64,000 nt of DNA from Lactobacillus corticis (GCF_018327645.1 NZ_BMAY01000003.1:63514-127513); one strand, 5' to 3'; counted from the stretch's first letter, positions 15,799-24,689 are shown. The notes: generated from the letters alone by a model not told the origin. Translations and numbers: made by a program.

Positions 15799-16701
15799 TT
15801 AGTTGCTTGATGAAGATGAGCTTGAGATGTATGAACTCAAAACGTTCTTCAAGTCGTTATCCTTGATCTTAACATTAGCCCGCTTAAGGACAGTTGCAAT
15901 TACGCTCTTCATAGTTGAAGTGCTTTGGGCCATTTCAGCATATAATTGCTTATCGATGAATGCCTTGTGATCCTTGAAGCTACCTTTCTTGGTCTTGTTG
16001 ATCACCTTGATTACTTCATAACCAGATGAAGTCTTGACTGGGGTAGTAGTGTATTCACCTTCGTCAAGTTTCCAAGCAGCCTTCTTGAAGGCTGATGATA
16101 ATGAGGTGTCAGTTGAGTCAAAAGCACTTAACTTACCAGCCTTGTTCTTGGTGGTAGTATCAATTGAGTACTTCTTGGCTAAGGTCTTGAAGCTAGTACC
16201 CTTCTTCAATTGCTTAATAACCGTTTCAGCTGTTGACTTCTTTGAAACCAAGATATGTTGAACAGTAATCTTTGGTTGGTATGAAGCCCACCATTTCTTT
16301 TCTTGCTTGGTAGAAACTTTCTTAATATCCTTCAAAGCAGCTTCTGAAAGCATGTTGGTCCGAAGATTTTCCTTGAAAGTCTTAGTAGTCAAACCGTTAG
16401 CACTTAAGATTGAGCTGAAGGATGAGCCATATTGCTTCTTGTAAGTGTTGTATTCCTTGTTAACCTTCTTTTGCGAAACCTTTGAACCGTATTGTTGTTC
16501 CAAAGTCTTGCTGATGATCATGTTGGCTAAAGTTGACTTACCAGATGATGATGACTTCATTTCATCGTAGTATTGCTGTTGGGTAATCTTACCACCCTTG
16601 TAAGAAACAACAGTCTTGCTGTCATTTGAACAAGCAGCTAAGGTCAAAGCTAAACCAGCAGTCACTGCAACCGCAGCAACTCTCTTGAAATTAAACTTCA
16701 T
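15799..16701 (-). CDS. prsA: Foldase lipoprotein PrsA (parvulin peptidyl-prolyl isomerase)
   Basis: The 300-aa precursor has a lipoprotein signal with the lipobox LAAC (Cys24), so it is anchored on the outer face of the membrane. A parvulin isomerase domain spans about residues 143-237, including VQHILVS, a FKTLAKKYS helix and the GYEVIKV end. The flanks form the PrsA chaperone lobes. The C-terminus is a serine-rich tail. It assists folding of secreted proteins and penicillin-binding proteins. GGAGAG precedes the ATG. Confidence 0.95.
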   Translation of the reverse strand: MKFNFKRVAAVAVTAGLALTLAACSNDSKTVVSYKGGKITQQQYYDEMKSSSSGKSTLANMIISKTLEQQYGSKVSQKKVNKEYNTYKKQYGSSFSSILSANGLTTKTFKENLRTNMLSEAALKDIKKVSTKQEKKWWASYQPKITVQHILVSKKSTAETVIKQLKKGTSFKTLAKKYSIDTTTKNKAGKLSAFDSTDTSLSSAFKKAAWKLDEGEYTTTPVKTSSGYEVIKVINKTKKGSFKDHKAFIDKQLYAEMAQSTSTMKSVIATVLKRANVKIKDNDLKNVLSSYISSSSSSSN

Positions 16702-16843
16702 AAATTGAATCTCTCCACATTCTAAAATTGGTAACCGAGAATTAATATACCATAAATTAAGCTAGATTGTTGTGGATAGGTTAATATTCACAGAAAATTC
16801 AAGCTTTTTTTACGTTTTCTTAGTGCTTAAAAAATTCGATTGG

Positions 16844-17137
16844 TTATTGATCAATTTGGTCTTTATTAGTTGGAAAATCGGTTGTTTTCTTAAAGTTAGC
16901 AACTTCATCAGCAACTTCTTCCATGGCGGCACTGGCAGCTGGGAGCTCTTTTTGCAAATCGCTTGCTGCAGCTTGCGCGTTTTTAAGGCCGCGGGATAAG
17001 TCACTGGCTTCTGCTTTAAAACCCGTTGCTTCTTCTTTAATTCGGTCTTTAAGGCGCTTATCATCCTCATCGCGCAGCAATGAGAGGACAAACCCTGCCG
17101 CCAAACCGATACCTAATCCGAAAGTAAAATGCTTCAT
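16844..17137 (-). CDS. ytxH: YtxH-like membrane-anchored protein
   Basis: The 97-aa protein starts with a glycine-rich membrane segment (FGLGIGLAAGFVLSLL, about 5-20) followed by a charged, helical, Lys/Glu/Ala-rich tail, the pattern of the YtxH family. Its function is not established. AGGAAA precedes the ATG. It lies between prsA and the HIT gene on the same strand, 18 bp from the latter, and is probably cotranscribed with it. Overlapping frames on both strands here look like shadows. Confidence 0.8.
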   Translation of the reverse strand: MKHFTFGLGIGLAAGFVLSLLRDEDDKRLKDRIKEEATGFKAEASDLSRGLKNAQAAASDLQKELPAASAAMEEVADEVANFKKTTDFPTNKDQIDQ

Positions 17138-17155
17138 TGCTTTTTCCTGCCTTAA

Positions 17156-17587
17156 TTAAAGATTGGCCTTGATTTTGTCACAAACAGCCTGATATTTGGC
17201 TTCATCATATTTATCCGCATTATTACGGGTAAATAGTTTTAACCCATCGCCAGTAAAGCGGGGGATGAAGTGAATATGGGAGTGCATTACCACTTGACCG
17301 GCTACTTCACCATTATTGGTTGAAATATTCATCCCTTCAAACCGCTCATCGCTCTTGAGGATCGCATTTGCCAGCATGGGGATATATTGCAAGTATTGTT
17401 GCGCATCTTGGGCGGTATAATCAAACAGATTGGTTAGGTGCTTTTTGGGAACCATCAGGACATGGCCAGGATTGACTTGGGAGATATCCAGAAAGGCTAA
17501 AACATCATCATTTTCAAAAACTTTATAACTTGGAATTTCACCGCGAATAATTTTACAAAATAGACAGTCGTCTTTTAATTGTTCCAT
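17156..17587 (-). CDS. hit: HIT-family nucleotide hydrolase
   Basis: The 143-aa protein has the histidine triad HSHIHF (about residues 100-105, within VVMHSHIHFIPR) and an N-terminal CLFCKI zinc-binding element, as in the HinT/PKCI-like family. It probably hydrolyses dinucleoside polyphosphates or nucleoside phosphoramidates in the cytoplasm. The open frame begins at 17623, but GAGG seven bases before the ATG at 17587 (MEQLKDD) favours that start. It is divergent from ecsA, a conserved arrangement in Firmicutes. Confidence 0.93.
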   Translation of the reverse strand: MEQLKDDCLFCKIIRGEIPSYKVFENDDVLAFLDISQVNPGHVLMVPKKHLTNLFDYTAQDAQQYLQYIPMLANAILKSDERFEGMNISTNNGEVAGQVVMHSHIHFIPRFTGDGLKLFTRNNADKYDEAKYQAVCDKIKANL

Positions 17588-17675
17588 ATTAAAAACCTCG
17601 TATCTTGTCACTTTAGTTTGCAATCATCTTCATGCTATCATAGAAATTAGTTTAAAGCAGTAGAAGGAGGAAGTT

Positions 17676-18416
17676 ATGAGCCTGAAAATTACGAATCTTA
17701 CTGGCGGATACACCGGGATCCCAGTCATTAAGAATTTAAATTTCAGTATTGAAGAGGGCCAAGCACTAGGCTTGATCGGTCTTAATGGCGCCGGCAAGTC
17801 AACGACGATTAAACATATTTTAGGATTGCTGCGCCCCCAAGCTGGAAAAATTGAACTAGCAGGTTTATCGCTCGCCGAGCAGCCAACTGAATTCAAACGC
17901 CAAGTTGCTTATATACCAGAAACGCCAATTTTATATCCCGAACTAACCCTAAAAGAGCATTTGGAACTCACTATGCTGAGCTATGATTTACCGACAGAAG
18001 CAGCTTGGGAACGAGCTCGCCGCTTGTTAAAAATGTTTCGTCTGGATGATAAGCTGGATTGGCTGCCAATTCATTTTTCCAAAGGGATGAAGCAAAAGGT
18101 GATGATCGTTTCCGCTTTTCTGGCTGATGCTCAATTGCTGGTGATTGACGAACCCTTTACCGGCTTGGATCCGTTAGCGGTAACTAACCTGCTGGATTTA
18201 ATCAAAGAGGCCTTAAGCCAAGGCAAAATGGTCCTAATGACCACTCATGTTCTGGCAGATGCGCAACAGGCGGTATCGCAGTATGCGGTTTTGAATCGCG
18301 GCACCATTGAAATCATTGGCAGTTTAAGTGAGATAAGACAGCATTATGGTCTAAAAGACAGCGACTCGTTTGATCGTTTATACCAAATGCTGTATCAGGA
18401 GGAGCAGCATGAATAA
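17676..18416 (+). CDS. ecsA: ABC transporter ATP-binding protein EcsA
   Basis: The 246-aa ATPase has Walker A GLNGAGKST (about 34-42), a divergent signature FSKGMKQK in place of LSGGQ, Walker B LLVIDEP (about 154-160) and the switch histidine in TTHVLADA. It pairs with the membrane subunit EcsB. In Bacillus the Ecs transporter is linked to secretion, intramembrane proteolysis by RasP and peptide handling. The Shine-Dalgarno AGAAGGAGG is strong. The gene overlaps ecsB by 8 bp. Confidence 0.93.
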   Translation: MSLKITNLTGGYTGIPVIKNLNFSIEEGQALGLIGLNGAGKSTTIKHILGLLRPQAGKIELAGLSLAEQPTEFKRQVAYIPETPILYPELTLKEHLELTMLSYDLPTEAAWERARRLLKMFRLDDKLDWLPIHFSKGMKQKVMIVSAFLADAQLLVIDEPFTGLDPLAVTNLLDLIKEALSQGKMVLMTTHVLADAQQAVSQYAVLNRGTIEIIGSLSEIRQHYGLKDSDSFDRLYQMLYQEEQHE

Positions 18417-19590
18417 GCTGGCGCATCAAAGATTAAACGCTAATTTCAAACAGTCTTTGAAATATTTGCGACTGGTTTTTAATGACTTTTTTGTCCTGGC
18501 CTTAATTTTCTTATTCGGTGCTTTAATGTATTGGTATGCCCAGACTTTAAAAAGTTTGCCGCCCAAGCGTTGGTATTATCCGTTGACTTTGGCTATAGTT
18601 TTATGGCTGCCTACTTTAACCGGCCGCCTAGCGACGCTTTTGAAAGCAGCCGATAAGCAGTTTTTGCTGCCGCAAGATCGGGCAATGAAGGGCTATTTGC
18701 AGATTATGCGACGCTATTCAATGTTATTGCCGACGCTTTTAATCTTGCTAGCAGCCGGGATAATGTGGCCCTTTGCGCTTTTAAAGGTTCAGCTTAAGGG
18801 CTGGAATTATATAGCCCTAGTTTTGGTAATGCTGGTTGCGAAATATGGTCGTTTGCGGTTTGAGAGCGGCCAGCTATACTTTGGAAAAAGCTATACTGAC
18901 TGGCATTTATGCGACTTGGCAGGCTTATTGCTGTCTAGCTATTATTCCTTTGGCATAGTCGTTTATGCCGTGGTTGCCCTGTTTTTTGCCTTTGCCTATA
19001 AATTGCCCAAGAGCGGTTTTGACTGGAATCGTGCAGTTGATTTGGAAATTAGTCGAAAAAATGTCATTTACACAATCTTTTCGATGTTTACCGACGTGCA
19101 AGAAAAAACTATCAATATTCGTCGGCGGAAGTATTTGGATTTCCTCTTGCCGAAGACTTTAGGCAAAGAACATGCAAATAGCTTTTTATATCGGCGAAGC
19201 TTATTGCGCAACCCTGACTATCTTAACTTGTTTGTACGGATGACGGTGTTTGCGTGGCTAATTTCAGTCCTGGTGGGAGAAGGAACTTGGACCCTGGGTC
19301 TATGTGCCTTGGTGAGTTTTTTGACAATCTATCAACTTTTGCCACTTGGAAATGAATTTGATGATAATCTGATGTATGTTGTTAGTCCCATCAGTAAAAA
19401 AGGGCGAGGCAAGGACTTAATCAAAGTCCTGAATCTAGCTATGAATTTGCAATGGCTATTGATAGTGCTGGGCTGGCTCGTAATGGGACCGCTTAATTTA
19501 AAGTTAGCTGCTAACAGCTTCTTGCTGCTAGTCTGGGTTAACTTGCTGGTAAGGCTATATTTGCCATTAAAAGTTAAAGATATGGAGTAA
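18409..19590 (+). CDS. ecsB: ABC transporter membrane protein EcsB
   Basis: The 393-aa protein has several hydrophobic segments: a pair near residues 25-45 and 55-75, then groups near 105-145, 170-200, 290-320 and 345-385. Its match to EcsB rests on this layout and on its overlap with ecsA. The frame is open from 18370, but GGAGGAG at 18398-18404 selects the ATG at 18409. The protein ends just before trmB. Confidence 0.9.
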   Translation: MNKLAHQRLNANFKQSLKYLRLVFNDFFVLALIFLFGALMYWYAQTLKSLPPKRWYYPLTLAIVLWLPTLTGRLATLLKAADKQFLLPQDRAMKGYLQIMRRYSMLLPTLLILLAAGIMWPFALLKVQLKGWNYIALVLVMLVAKYGRLRFESGQLYFGKSYTDWHLCDLAGLLLSSYYSFGIVVYAVVALFFAFAYKLPKSGFDWNRAVDLEISRKNVIYTIFSMFTDVQEKTINIRRRKYLDFLLPKTLGKEHANSFLYRRSLLRNPDYLNLFVRMTVFAWLISVLVGEGTWTLGLCALVSFLTIYQLLPLGNEFDDNLMYVVSPISKKGRGKDLIKVLNLAMNLQWLLIVLGWLVMGPLNLKLAANSFLLLVWVNLLVRLYLPLKVKDME

Positions 19591-19598
19591 AAATATTT

Positions 19599-20249
19599 AT
19601 GCGTTTAAGAAACAAACCTTGGGCAGTCGAATTGGTTAATAACCATCCTGAAAGCGTCTTGCAAGATCCGGATCCAGGAAAGGCGATTGATTGGCATAGC
19701 CGGTTTGCTAAACCTGATCAGCCGTTAGAAATTGAAGTGGGTTCTGGAAAAGGCAATTTCATCATCACTAAGGCTAAGCAGCATCCCGAAATTAATTACG
19801 TTGCCGTCGAATTACAAACTACGGCAGCTGGGATTATCCTGCGCACCAAATTAGCAGAAGGACTGGATAATTTGCAGATCTTGCGGGGCGATGCGGCTTT
19901 GCTTGACAGCTTTTTCCCGCAGCATGCTGCCGATGTGCTTTATTTGAACTTTAGCGATCCTTGGCCGAAGACCAGACACGAAAAACGGCGCCTGACCTAT
20001 AAATCATTTTTACAGACCTATCAAAATGTTTTAAAGGAAACCGGGCACATTGAATTTAAAACCGATAACGCGGGGCTATTTAGCTATTCATTGATGAGCT
20101 TAAATAATTATGGGATGCATTTTGACTTTGTCAGTGTTGATTTGCATCACGAAGCGCCAGAAATCGTGGCTAACAACATTGAAACTGAGTACGAACATAA
20201 GTTTGCTGCTAAGGGCAATCCCATTTATGCCTTGCACGCACATTTTTAA
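19599..20249 (+). CDS. trmB: tRNA (guanine-N7-)-methyltransferase TrmB
   Basis: The 216-aa class I methyltransferase has the SAM-binding motif EVGSGKGNF (about 47-55) and the TrmB-specific LNFSDPWPKTRHEKRRL block (about 116-132). It makes m7G46 in the variable loop of tRNAs. The start is 8 bp after the ecsB stop, so it is likely translated from the same transcript. A short hairpin with a T run (AGCAA/TTGCT, 20250-20268) follows. Confidence 0.95.
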   Translation: MRLRNKPWAVELVNNHPESVLQDPDPGKAIDWHSRFAKPDQPLEIEVGSGKGNFIITKAKQHPEINYVAVELQTTAAGIILRTKLAEGLDNLQILRGDAALLDSFFPQHAADVLYLNFSDPWPKTRHEKRRLTYKSFLQTYQNVLKETGHIEFKTDNAGLFSYSLMSLNNYGMHFDFVSVDLHHEAPEIVANNIETEYEHKFAAKGNPIYALHAHF

Positions 20250-20269
20250 GCAAAGCTCTTGCTTTTTTG
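20249..20269 (+). terminator. Weak intrinsic terminator after trmB
   Basis: AAGCAA-AGCTC-TTGCTTTTTT forms a 5-6 bp stem followed by T residues. The stem is short, so termination may be partial. Confidence 0.5.
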
Positions 20270-20327
20270 ACCAGGCTGAGTAAAATAAAATTATCACTAA
20301 CAAAAAGTAAGTTAAGGAGTGAGACTT

Positions 20328-20648
20328 ATGGAATTGATTAAGGAATTGAATCAAAGCAAATTGGAAGAAATTACCAAAAGCGGCCGCACCGTCTTAGAAT
20401 TTTCAGCCGATTGGTGCCCAGATTGCCGTTTTCTTGATCCGTTTTTACCGCAAATTGAAGCAGATTTTGCGGACAGTACTTTTTACAAAATTGACCGCGA
20501 CGGTTCAATTGATCTTGCCAAAGAAATGAATATTTTGGGGATTCCTTCATTTGTTGTCTACCAAGATGGCCAAGAAATTGGTAGACTAGTTAATGGTGAT
20601 CGCAAGACTAAACAGGAAGTTGAAGATTTCTTGCGTTCAGTTGACTAG
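20328..20648 (+). CDS. ytpP: Thioredoxin-like protein (YtpP type)
   Basis: The 106-aa thioredoxin fold has the active site WCPDC (Cys30, Cys33) and the cis-proline loop GIPSF (about 71). The CPDC variant differs from CGPC of housekeeping thioredoxin and is seen in the YtpP group next to ytpR and murC. Its exact partner is unknown. AAGGAG at 20314-20319 selects the ATG at 20328 rather than 20319. Confidence 0.9.
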   Translation: MELIKELNQSKLEEITKSGRTVLEFSADWCPDCRFLDPFLPQIEADFADSTFYKIDRDGSIDLAKEMNILGIPSFVVYQDGQEIGRLVNGDRKTKQEVEDFLRSVD

Positions 20649-20667
20649 TTAGAGGAGACAAGATTAT

Positions 20668-21315
20668 ATGATTACCAGCATTAATAAAACCAGCTATCCC
20701 AACACCCTGATCGTCATTTTGGACCAAGGCGAAGGTCGCAGCGAATATGAAGAAAAAGGCGATATTACCCGGGTTACCGATAGTCAGGGCAAGCTGACCG
20801 GATTCAACTTTTTTAACGTTGATCAAGTAATCGATTATGAAAAGCTGCCAAATGGGCAAGTAAAGTTGTCTGATGACGATTTGGCAAAATTAAACAACGC
20901 TTTAGCTGCCGCTGGCTTTAACGATAAATTAGCATATGGCAAGCCAACTTTGGTTTACGCTTACGTTAAAACCTGTGAAAAGCACCCAGATTCTGACCAC
21001 TTGCACGTTACCACCATTGATGCCGGCTTAGGGCATGATGTGCAAATTGTGTGTGGTGCACCTAACATTGCAGCTGGGCAAAAGGTAGTTGCAGCTTTGC
21101 CAGGAACCTTAATGCCAAATGGTCAACAAATCTGGCCAGGTGAATTGCGCGGCGTTGATTCTTATGGAATGATTTGTTCGGCTAGAGAATTGGGTCTGGC
21201 TCACGCACCACAAAAACGTGGAATCATGGTAGTTCCAGATGAATTCCAAGTTGGGGCTGAATTTGAACCGGCAAAATGCGATGAACTTTTGGCTAGTGGC
21301 GTAATTACCCTGTAA
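20668..21315 (+). CDS. ytpR: YtpR-family tRNA-binding (EMAP-type OB) protein
   Basis: The 215-aa protein has an N-terminal DUF4479-like part (about 1-90) and a C-terminal tRNA-binding OB domain (about 95-205) with KHPDSDHLHVTTI and IVCGAPNIAAGQKV. The OB domain resembles the N-terminal domain of PheT, also present at 48.8 kb. Its biological role is unclear. GAGGAGA precedes the ATG, 19 bp after the thioredoxin-like gene. Confidence 0.92.
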   Translation: MITSINKTSYPNTLIVILDQGEGRSEYEEKGDITRVTDSQGKLTGFNFFNVDQVIDYEKLPNGQVKLSDDDLAKLNNALAAAGFNDKLAYGKPTLVYAYVKTCEKHPDSDHLHVTTIDAGLGHDVQIVCGAPNIAAGQKVVAALPGTLMPNGQQIWPGELRGVDSYGMICSARELGLAHAPQKRGIMVVPDEFQVGAEFEPAKCDELLASGVITL

Positions 21316-21331
21316 AATAGCAGCAAATCTT

Positions 21332-21362
21332 AAAAGACTTATCACAATTGATAGGTCTTTTT
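21332..21362 (+). terminator. Intrinsic terminator after ytpR
   Basis: AAAAGACTTATCA paired with TGATAGGTCTTTT (one mismatched or G-U position) is followed by T6. Confidence 0.88.
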
Positions 21363-21414
21363 TCTTGCAGAAAATGGTATCATTGAAAGCAGGTTAATTT
21401 ATGGAGATTCAATT

Positions 21415-22725
21415 ATGTTAGATAAAACAAAACAATATTGGTTTATAGGGATTAAAGGTACGGGGATGGCATCCCTGGCCCTGATTTTACATGATCTTGG
21501 TTTTGAAGTTGCCGGTTCAGATATTGAAAAACATACTTTTACCCAAGATCCGCTTGAAGCAGCTGGAATTAAAGTCACCAGCTTTAATGCTGATAATATC
21601 AAGACGTCGGGACAAATTATTGTTAAGGGCAATGCTTTTAAGAATGAAAATGTTGAAGTTGCAGCTTGCCTAGCTAAAGGCGTTGAGTGGCAAAGTTACC
21701 CAGACACGGTACAAGAAGTTATTGCCCAACACACCAGCATTGGCGTTTCTGGATCTCATGGCAAGACTTCAACCACTGGGCTTTTGGCACATGTTTTGGG
21801 TGAAGTTGCCCCAACCAGCTTTTTGATCGGTGACGGGATGGGGAAAGGCGTAAAAGATTCCCGCTTCTTTGTTTATGAAGCTGACGAATATCGGCGCCAC
21901 TTCCTGGCCTACCATCCAGACTATCAAATTATGACCAACGTTGATTTTGATCACCCAGATTACTTTAAGGATCCAGATGATTATGCTTTGGCCTTCCAAC
22001 AAGCTGCCGACCAAACGAGCAAAGGCCTGTTCGTGTGGGGCGATGATCCACATCTTAAAGCTATTACCACCAAGGCTCCAAAATACACTTATGGTTTTAA
22101 GGAAGATGACGATTTTGTCGCTCATGACATCCACAAGACCACGACTGGCTCTACTTTTAGCGTGCGGGCACAAGGAAAAGAATTAGGCGAATTTACGATT
22201 CACTTGTTTGGTGACCACAATATTTTAAATACCACTGCGGTTATTGCAGTTGCTTACAAAGAAGATATTCCGATGGACAAGCTGCGGGCGGGCCTGTTGA
22301 CCTACCAAGGGGCCAAGCGGCGTTTTAGCGAAAAGGATTTTGGCGATTACAAGATTATTGACGACTACGCCCACCACCCAACCGAAATGAAGGCAACCAT
22401 TCAAGCTGCCCGGCAGAAGTACCCTGATCGTAAAGTCGTGGTAGTTTTCCAGCCTCATACTTATTCAAGAACCAAACAATTTGCACCAGAATTTGAAAAA
22501 CTGCTCAAGACGGTTGATAAAGCCTACGTTACGCCAATTTTTGGCTCTGCTAGAGAAAATAGCGGGGACATTTCAGCCAGTGATTTGACAGCTAAAATTC
22601 CTGGCTCGGAAGTCATCGATTTGAACAATATTGCTGATTTAAAGTCCAATGAAAATAGCGTGATTGTTTTCATGGGCGCTGGCGATATTCAAAAATATGA
22701 AACTGCTTTTGAAAAATTGCTATAA
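21415..22725 (+). CDS. murC: UDP-N-acetylmuramate--L-alanine ligase MurC
   Basis: The 436-aa cytoplasmic ligase adds L-Ala to UDP-MurNAc in peptidoglycan precursor synthesis. It has the N-terminal Rossmann motif GIKGTGMASLA, the ATP loop GSHGKTSTTG (about 112-121), DDYAHHPTEMKA in the central/C-terminal junction and PHTYSRT. Length is normal for the family. GGAG precedes the ATG. It follows a terminator and an extended -10 (TGG-TATCAT) around 21373-21381, so it probably has its own promoter. Confidence 0.96.
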   Translation: MLDKTKQYWFIGIKGTGMASLALILHDLGFEVAGSDIEKHTFTQDPLEAAGIKVTSFNADNIKTSGQIIVKGNAFKNENVEVAACLAKGVEWQSYPDTVQEVIAQHTSIGVSGSHGKTSTTGLLAHVLGEVAPTSFLIGDGMGKGVKDSRFFVYEADEYRRHFLAYHPDYQIMTNVDFDHPDYFKDPDDYALAFQQAADQTSKGLFVWGDDPHLKAITTKAPKYTYGFKEDDDFVAHDIHKTTTGSTFSVRAQGKELGEFTIHLFGDHNILNTTAVIAVAYKEDIPMDKLRAGLLTYQGAKRRFSEKDFGDYKIIDDYAHHPTEMKATIQAARQKYPDRKVVVVFQPHTYSRTKQFAPEFEKLLKTVDKAYVTPIFGSARENSGDISASDLTAKIPGSEVIDLNNIADLKSNENSVIVFMGAGDIQKYETAFEKLL

Positions 22726-22736
22726 ACATCCAAACG

Positions 22737-22769
22737 AAGTCTCAGCTATTTGAAGCTGGGGCTTTTTTG
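22737..22769 (+). terminator. Intrinsic terminator after murC
   Basis: AAGTCTCAGCT paired with AGCTGGGGCTT (G-U pairs allowed, 6-nt loop) is followed by a T run. Confidence 0.85.
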
Positions 22770-22803
22770 CTGGTAAAATAGAGCTTAAGGAATATAAAGG
22801 AGG
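22749..22803 (+). promoter_or_regulatory. Probable original polA promoter and Shine-Dalgarno, now separated from polA
   Basis: TTGAAG (22749-22754) and TAAAAT (22774-22779; preceded by TGG, extended -10) are followed by AAAGGAGG at 22796-22803, the best Shine-Dalgarno in the area. No start codon in a real gene follows at the right spacing; the IS607-type element begins here. The natural downstream gene would be polA, whose ATG is now at 24690. The assignment is inferred from the broken arrangement. Confidence 0.5.
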
Positions 22804-22885
22804 AGATAACAGTTAATCAAAATATAGTTAAATGTAATCAAATGTGATTTAAGACTCGCGGAAAGAAGAATGTGGGGCGAGTATT

Positions 22886-23400
22886 ATGTCTAAAATATTA
22901 AAGCCAAAAGATATGACTGAAAAATTGGGGGATTACAGTGCTAACTCTCCAACGTTGGGATAATAAAGGAATTCTAAAAGCTCATCGAACACCAACCAAT
23001 CGAAGATATTATACAGAAGAACAATACTTGCAATATATTGGGATGTCCGAAAATGTACAGGATCGCAAAACAGTAGCCTATGCTAGGGTTTCTACCTACG
23101 GGCAAAAGGACGACTTATAAGGATCGTTTTGTTCGTTTCGGATATGACTGGTTTGAACAGCTATGCCAACAACACGGCACAATAATCGTAGTTATAAACA
23201 ACCCAGATACAAGTCTTAATCAAGAATTAGTAGTTGATTTAGTAAGTATTATTCATGTATTCTCTTGCCGTCTATACGGTTTGCGAAAATATAAACGTAA
23301 GCTAGTAGCTGATAAGACTTTGAAAGGTGGTGAAACAAGTGATACGCACGGAGAAGGTAAGACTATATCCGAATCAGATGATGAAAAAGCATCTCGATGA
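22886..23400 (+). pseudogene. tnpA: IS607-type serine recombinase TnpA, frameshifted and internally deleted
   Basis: Frame 1 starts MSKILKPKDMTEKLG at 22886. In a run of five G (22927-22931) one extra base shifts the frame; removing it restores ITVLTLQRWDNKGIL, a MerR-like helix-turn-helix. The catalytic serine region YARVSTYGQKDDL is present, but at about 23114-23118 the frame then meets a stop and the sequence jumps to KDRFVRFGYDWFEQ, the C-terminal part of the recombinase. About 80 residues of the resolvase domain are missing compared with the family. The protein cannot be functional. Confidence 0.88.
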
Positions 23401-24490
23401 ACTATGCGACTATCGTCGCTATTGTTGGAACCAAGGGCTGGCTTTATGGAATGATATGTATGACGAATCTCTAATTATGGACAACAAAAAACTGCGTCCT
23501 AGTGAAAGAAAAGTACGTAATATTCTAGTAGCAGAGAAAGCCGACTGGCAATATGCGCTTTCAGCACGGTGCTTACAACTGGCAATTTCCGATTTGGGTA
23601 AAGCTTGGAAGAATTTCTTTGATAAAGCTCAACCAGACTGGGGCAAACCCCATTTTAAATCTAAGAAAGCACCTAGGCAGGGCTTTAAAACTGATCGTGC
23701 CAAAATTATTAATGGCAAATTGAGATTGGATAAACCCTACGGTGTTAATGATTGGGCTGACATAAAAATGGCTGGTGCAAAATCATTAAAGGGTGATCTA
23801 AAAGTTGTTTCAGTATTTCGTGAAAATGGTAAATACTGGGCTAGTTTACCGTTAGAAGTTGAAATAGCCAGCAAAGATAAAACCAGCAATAAAACAGCGG
23901 TTGATATTAACGTTGGTCATTTTAACTATACCGAAGGCAAAATTAATACTCTACCCGATCATTTAAAGAAGCTCTATAAACGCATTATGCATTATCAACG
24001 TCAGTTAGCTATAAAGCGCTCTGTCAATGGAAAGAAAGCAACTCAATCGAATAATTACGCTAAGACGAGAGCCAAGTTACAGCGTGATTATCGGCGTGTT
24101 GCCAACATTCAGCATGATATTATTCAAAAGTTTACCACTAAGCTGGTTACTGATTATGACAAAGTCGTGATTGAAGATTTAGCAGTGAAACAAATGCAGA
24201 TGAGCCATGTTGCGTCTAAAGGTTTACAACGGTCGTTGTTTGGTTATTTCAGACAGGTTTTAACTTATAAATGCCAATGGTATGGCAAAGAATTGCGATT
24301 GGCAGATCGATTCTATCCTAGCACCCAACGGTGTTCTCAATGCGGCTTTATCAAGACTGGCGCAGATAAAGTTGGTCTTGATGGCAACAAGCTGCATCAT
24401 ACTAAACATAATGAATATATTTGTTATGCATGTGGTGCAGTTATGGATCGTGATGAAAATGCAGTTCAGAATCTTTTAGCTTTAGCATAA
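23339..24490 (+). CDS. tnpB: TnpB, RNA-guided nuclease of IS200/IS605/IS607 elements
   Basis: The 383-aa protein keeps the RuvC-like triad: Asp in AVDINVG (about 190), Glu in IEDLAVKQM (about 278) and Asp in DRDENA (about 370). The zinc finger CSQCGF...CYACG lies between the second and third. TnpB proteins are RNA-guided DNA nucleases that help the element persist. The frame opens at GTG 23327; AAAGGTGG favours the GTG at 23339 (MIRTEKVRLYPN). It overlaps the end of the dead tnpA. No truncation or frameshift is seen, so the nuclease may work although the recombinase cannot. Confidence 0.9.
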   Translation: MIRTEKVRLYPNQMMKKHLDELCDYRRYCWNQGLALWNDMYDESLIMDNKKLRPSERKVRNILVAEKADWQYALSARCLQLAISDLGKAWKNFFDKAQPDWGKPHFKSKKAPRQGFKTDRAKIINGKLRLDKPYGVNDWADIKMAGAKSLKGDLKVVSVFRENGKYWASLPLEVEIASKDKTSNKTAVDINVGHFNYTEGKINTLPDHLKKLYKRIMHYQRQLAIKRSVNGKKATQSNNYAKTRAKLQRDYRRVANIQHDIIQKFTTKLVTDYDKVVIEDLAVKQMQMSHVASKGLQRSLFGYFRQVLTYKCQWYGKELRLADRFYPSTQRCSQCGFIKTGADKVGLDGNKLHHTKHNEYICYACGAVMDRDENAVQNLLALA

Positions 24491-24683
24491 AGTAAAAATT
24501 AACGGGGTGGGCTACACCCTTAGGCTATCAGAGTTAGTCAATGTCATTACCCTCTTGTTAGGATATGGGAATACTAATGTAGACGGTAGTAAATAAAATT
24601 AAGAAAGGAAAAACTATATAATTCTTTCTCGAATATAATCAAATCTAATTTGTGATTATATTTGTTCACATTTTATATAGCAG
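24491..24683 (+). ncRNA. Region expected to give the TnpB omega-RNA scaffold
   Basis: This non-coding end directly after tnpB contains GGGTGG-GCTA-CACCC hairpin sequence (24504-24519) and a conserved-looking block with GTAGACGGTAGT (24579-24590). In this family the 3' end of tnpB and the right end of the element encode the guide RNA, and the guide is the flanking DNA. Here that flank is the polA start region. The RNA itself is inferred from family knowledge, and its exact ends are not visible. Confidence 0.4.
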
Positions 24684-24689
24684 ATTAGT

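Larger units (their letters stand above)
22804..24683 (+). mobile_element. IS607-type insertion element, approximate limits
   Basis: The element holds a tnpA (serine recombinase with MerR-like helix-turn-helix) pseudogene and an intact tnpB in the same orientation, the IS607 layout. Near both ends lie related sequences: TAATCAAAT followed by TGTGATT at 22835-22849, and the same two words 5 bp further apart at 24636-24657, probably recombinase binding sites. No terminal inverted repeats or target duplication are seen, as expected for IS607. The exact ends are uncertain by about 20 bp on each side. Confidence 0.75.

Noticed and set aside
16810-17091. Basic 93-aa protein on the minus strand
   Set aside because: It is a shadow frame of the YtxH-like gene, with no ribosome binding site and poor composition.
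23080-23400. Independent hypothetical protein
   Set aside because: It is the C-terminal remnant of the IS607 TnpA after a frameshift and deletion.
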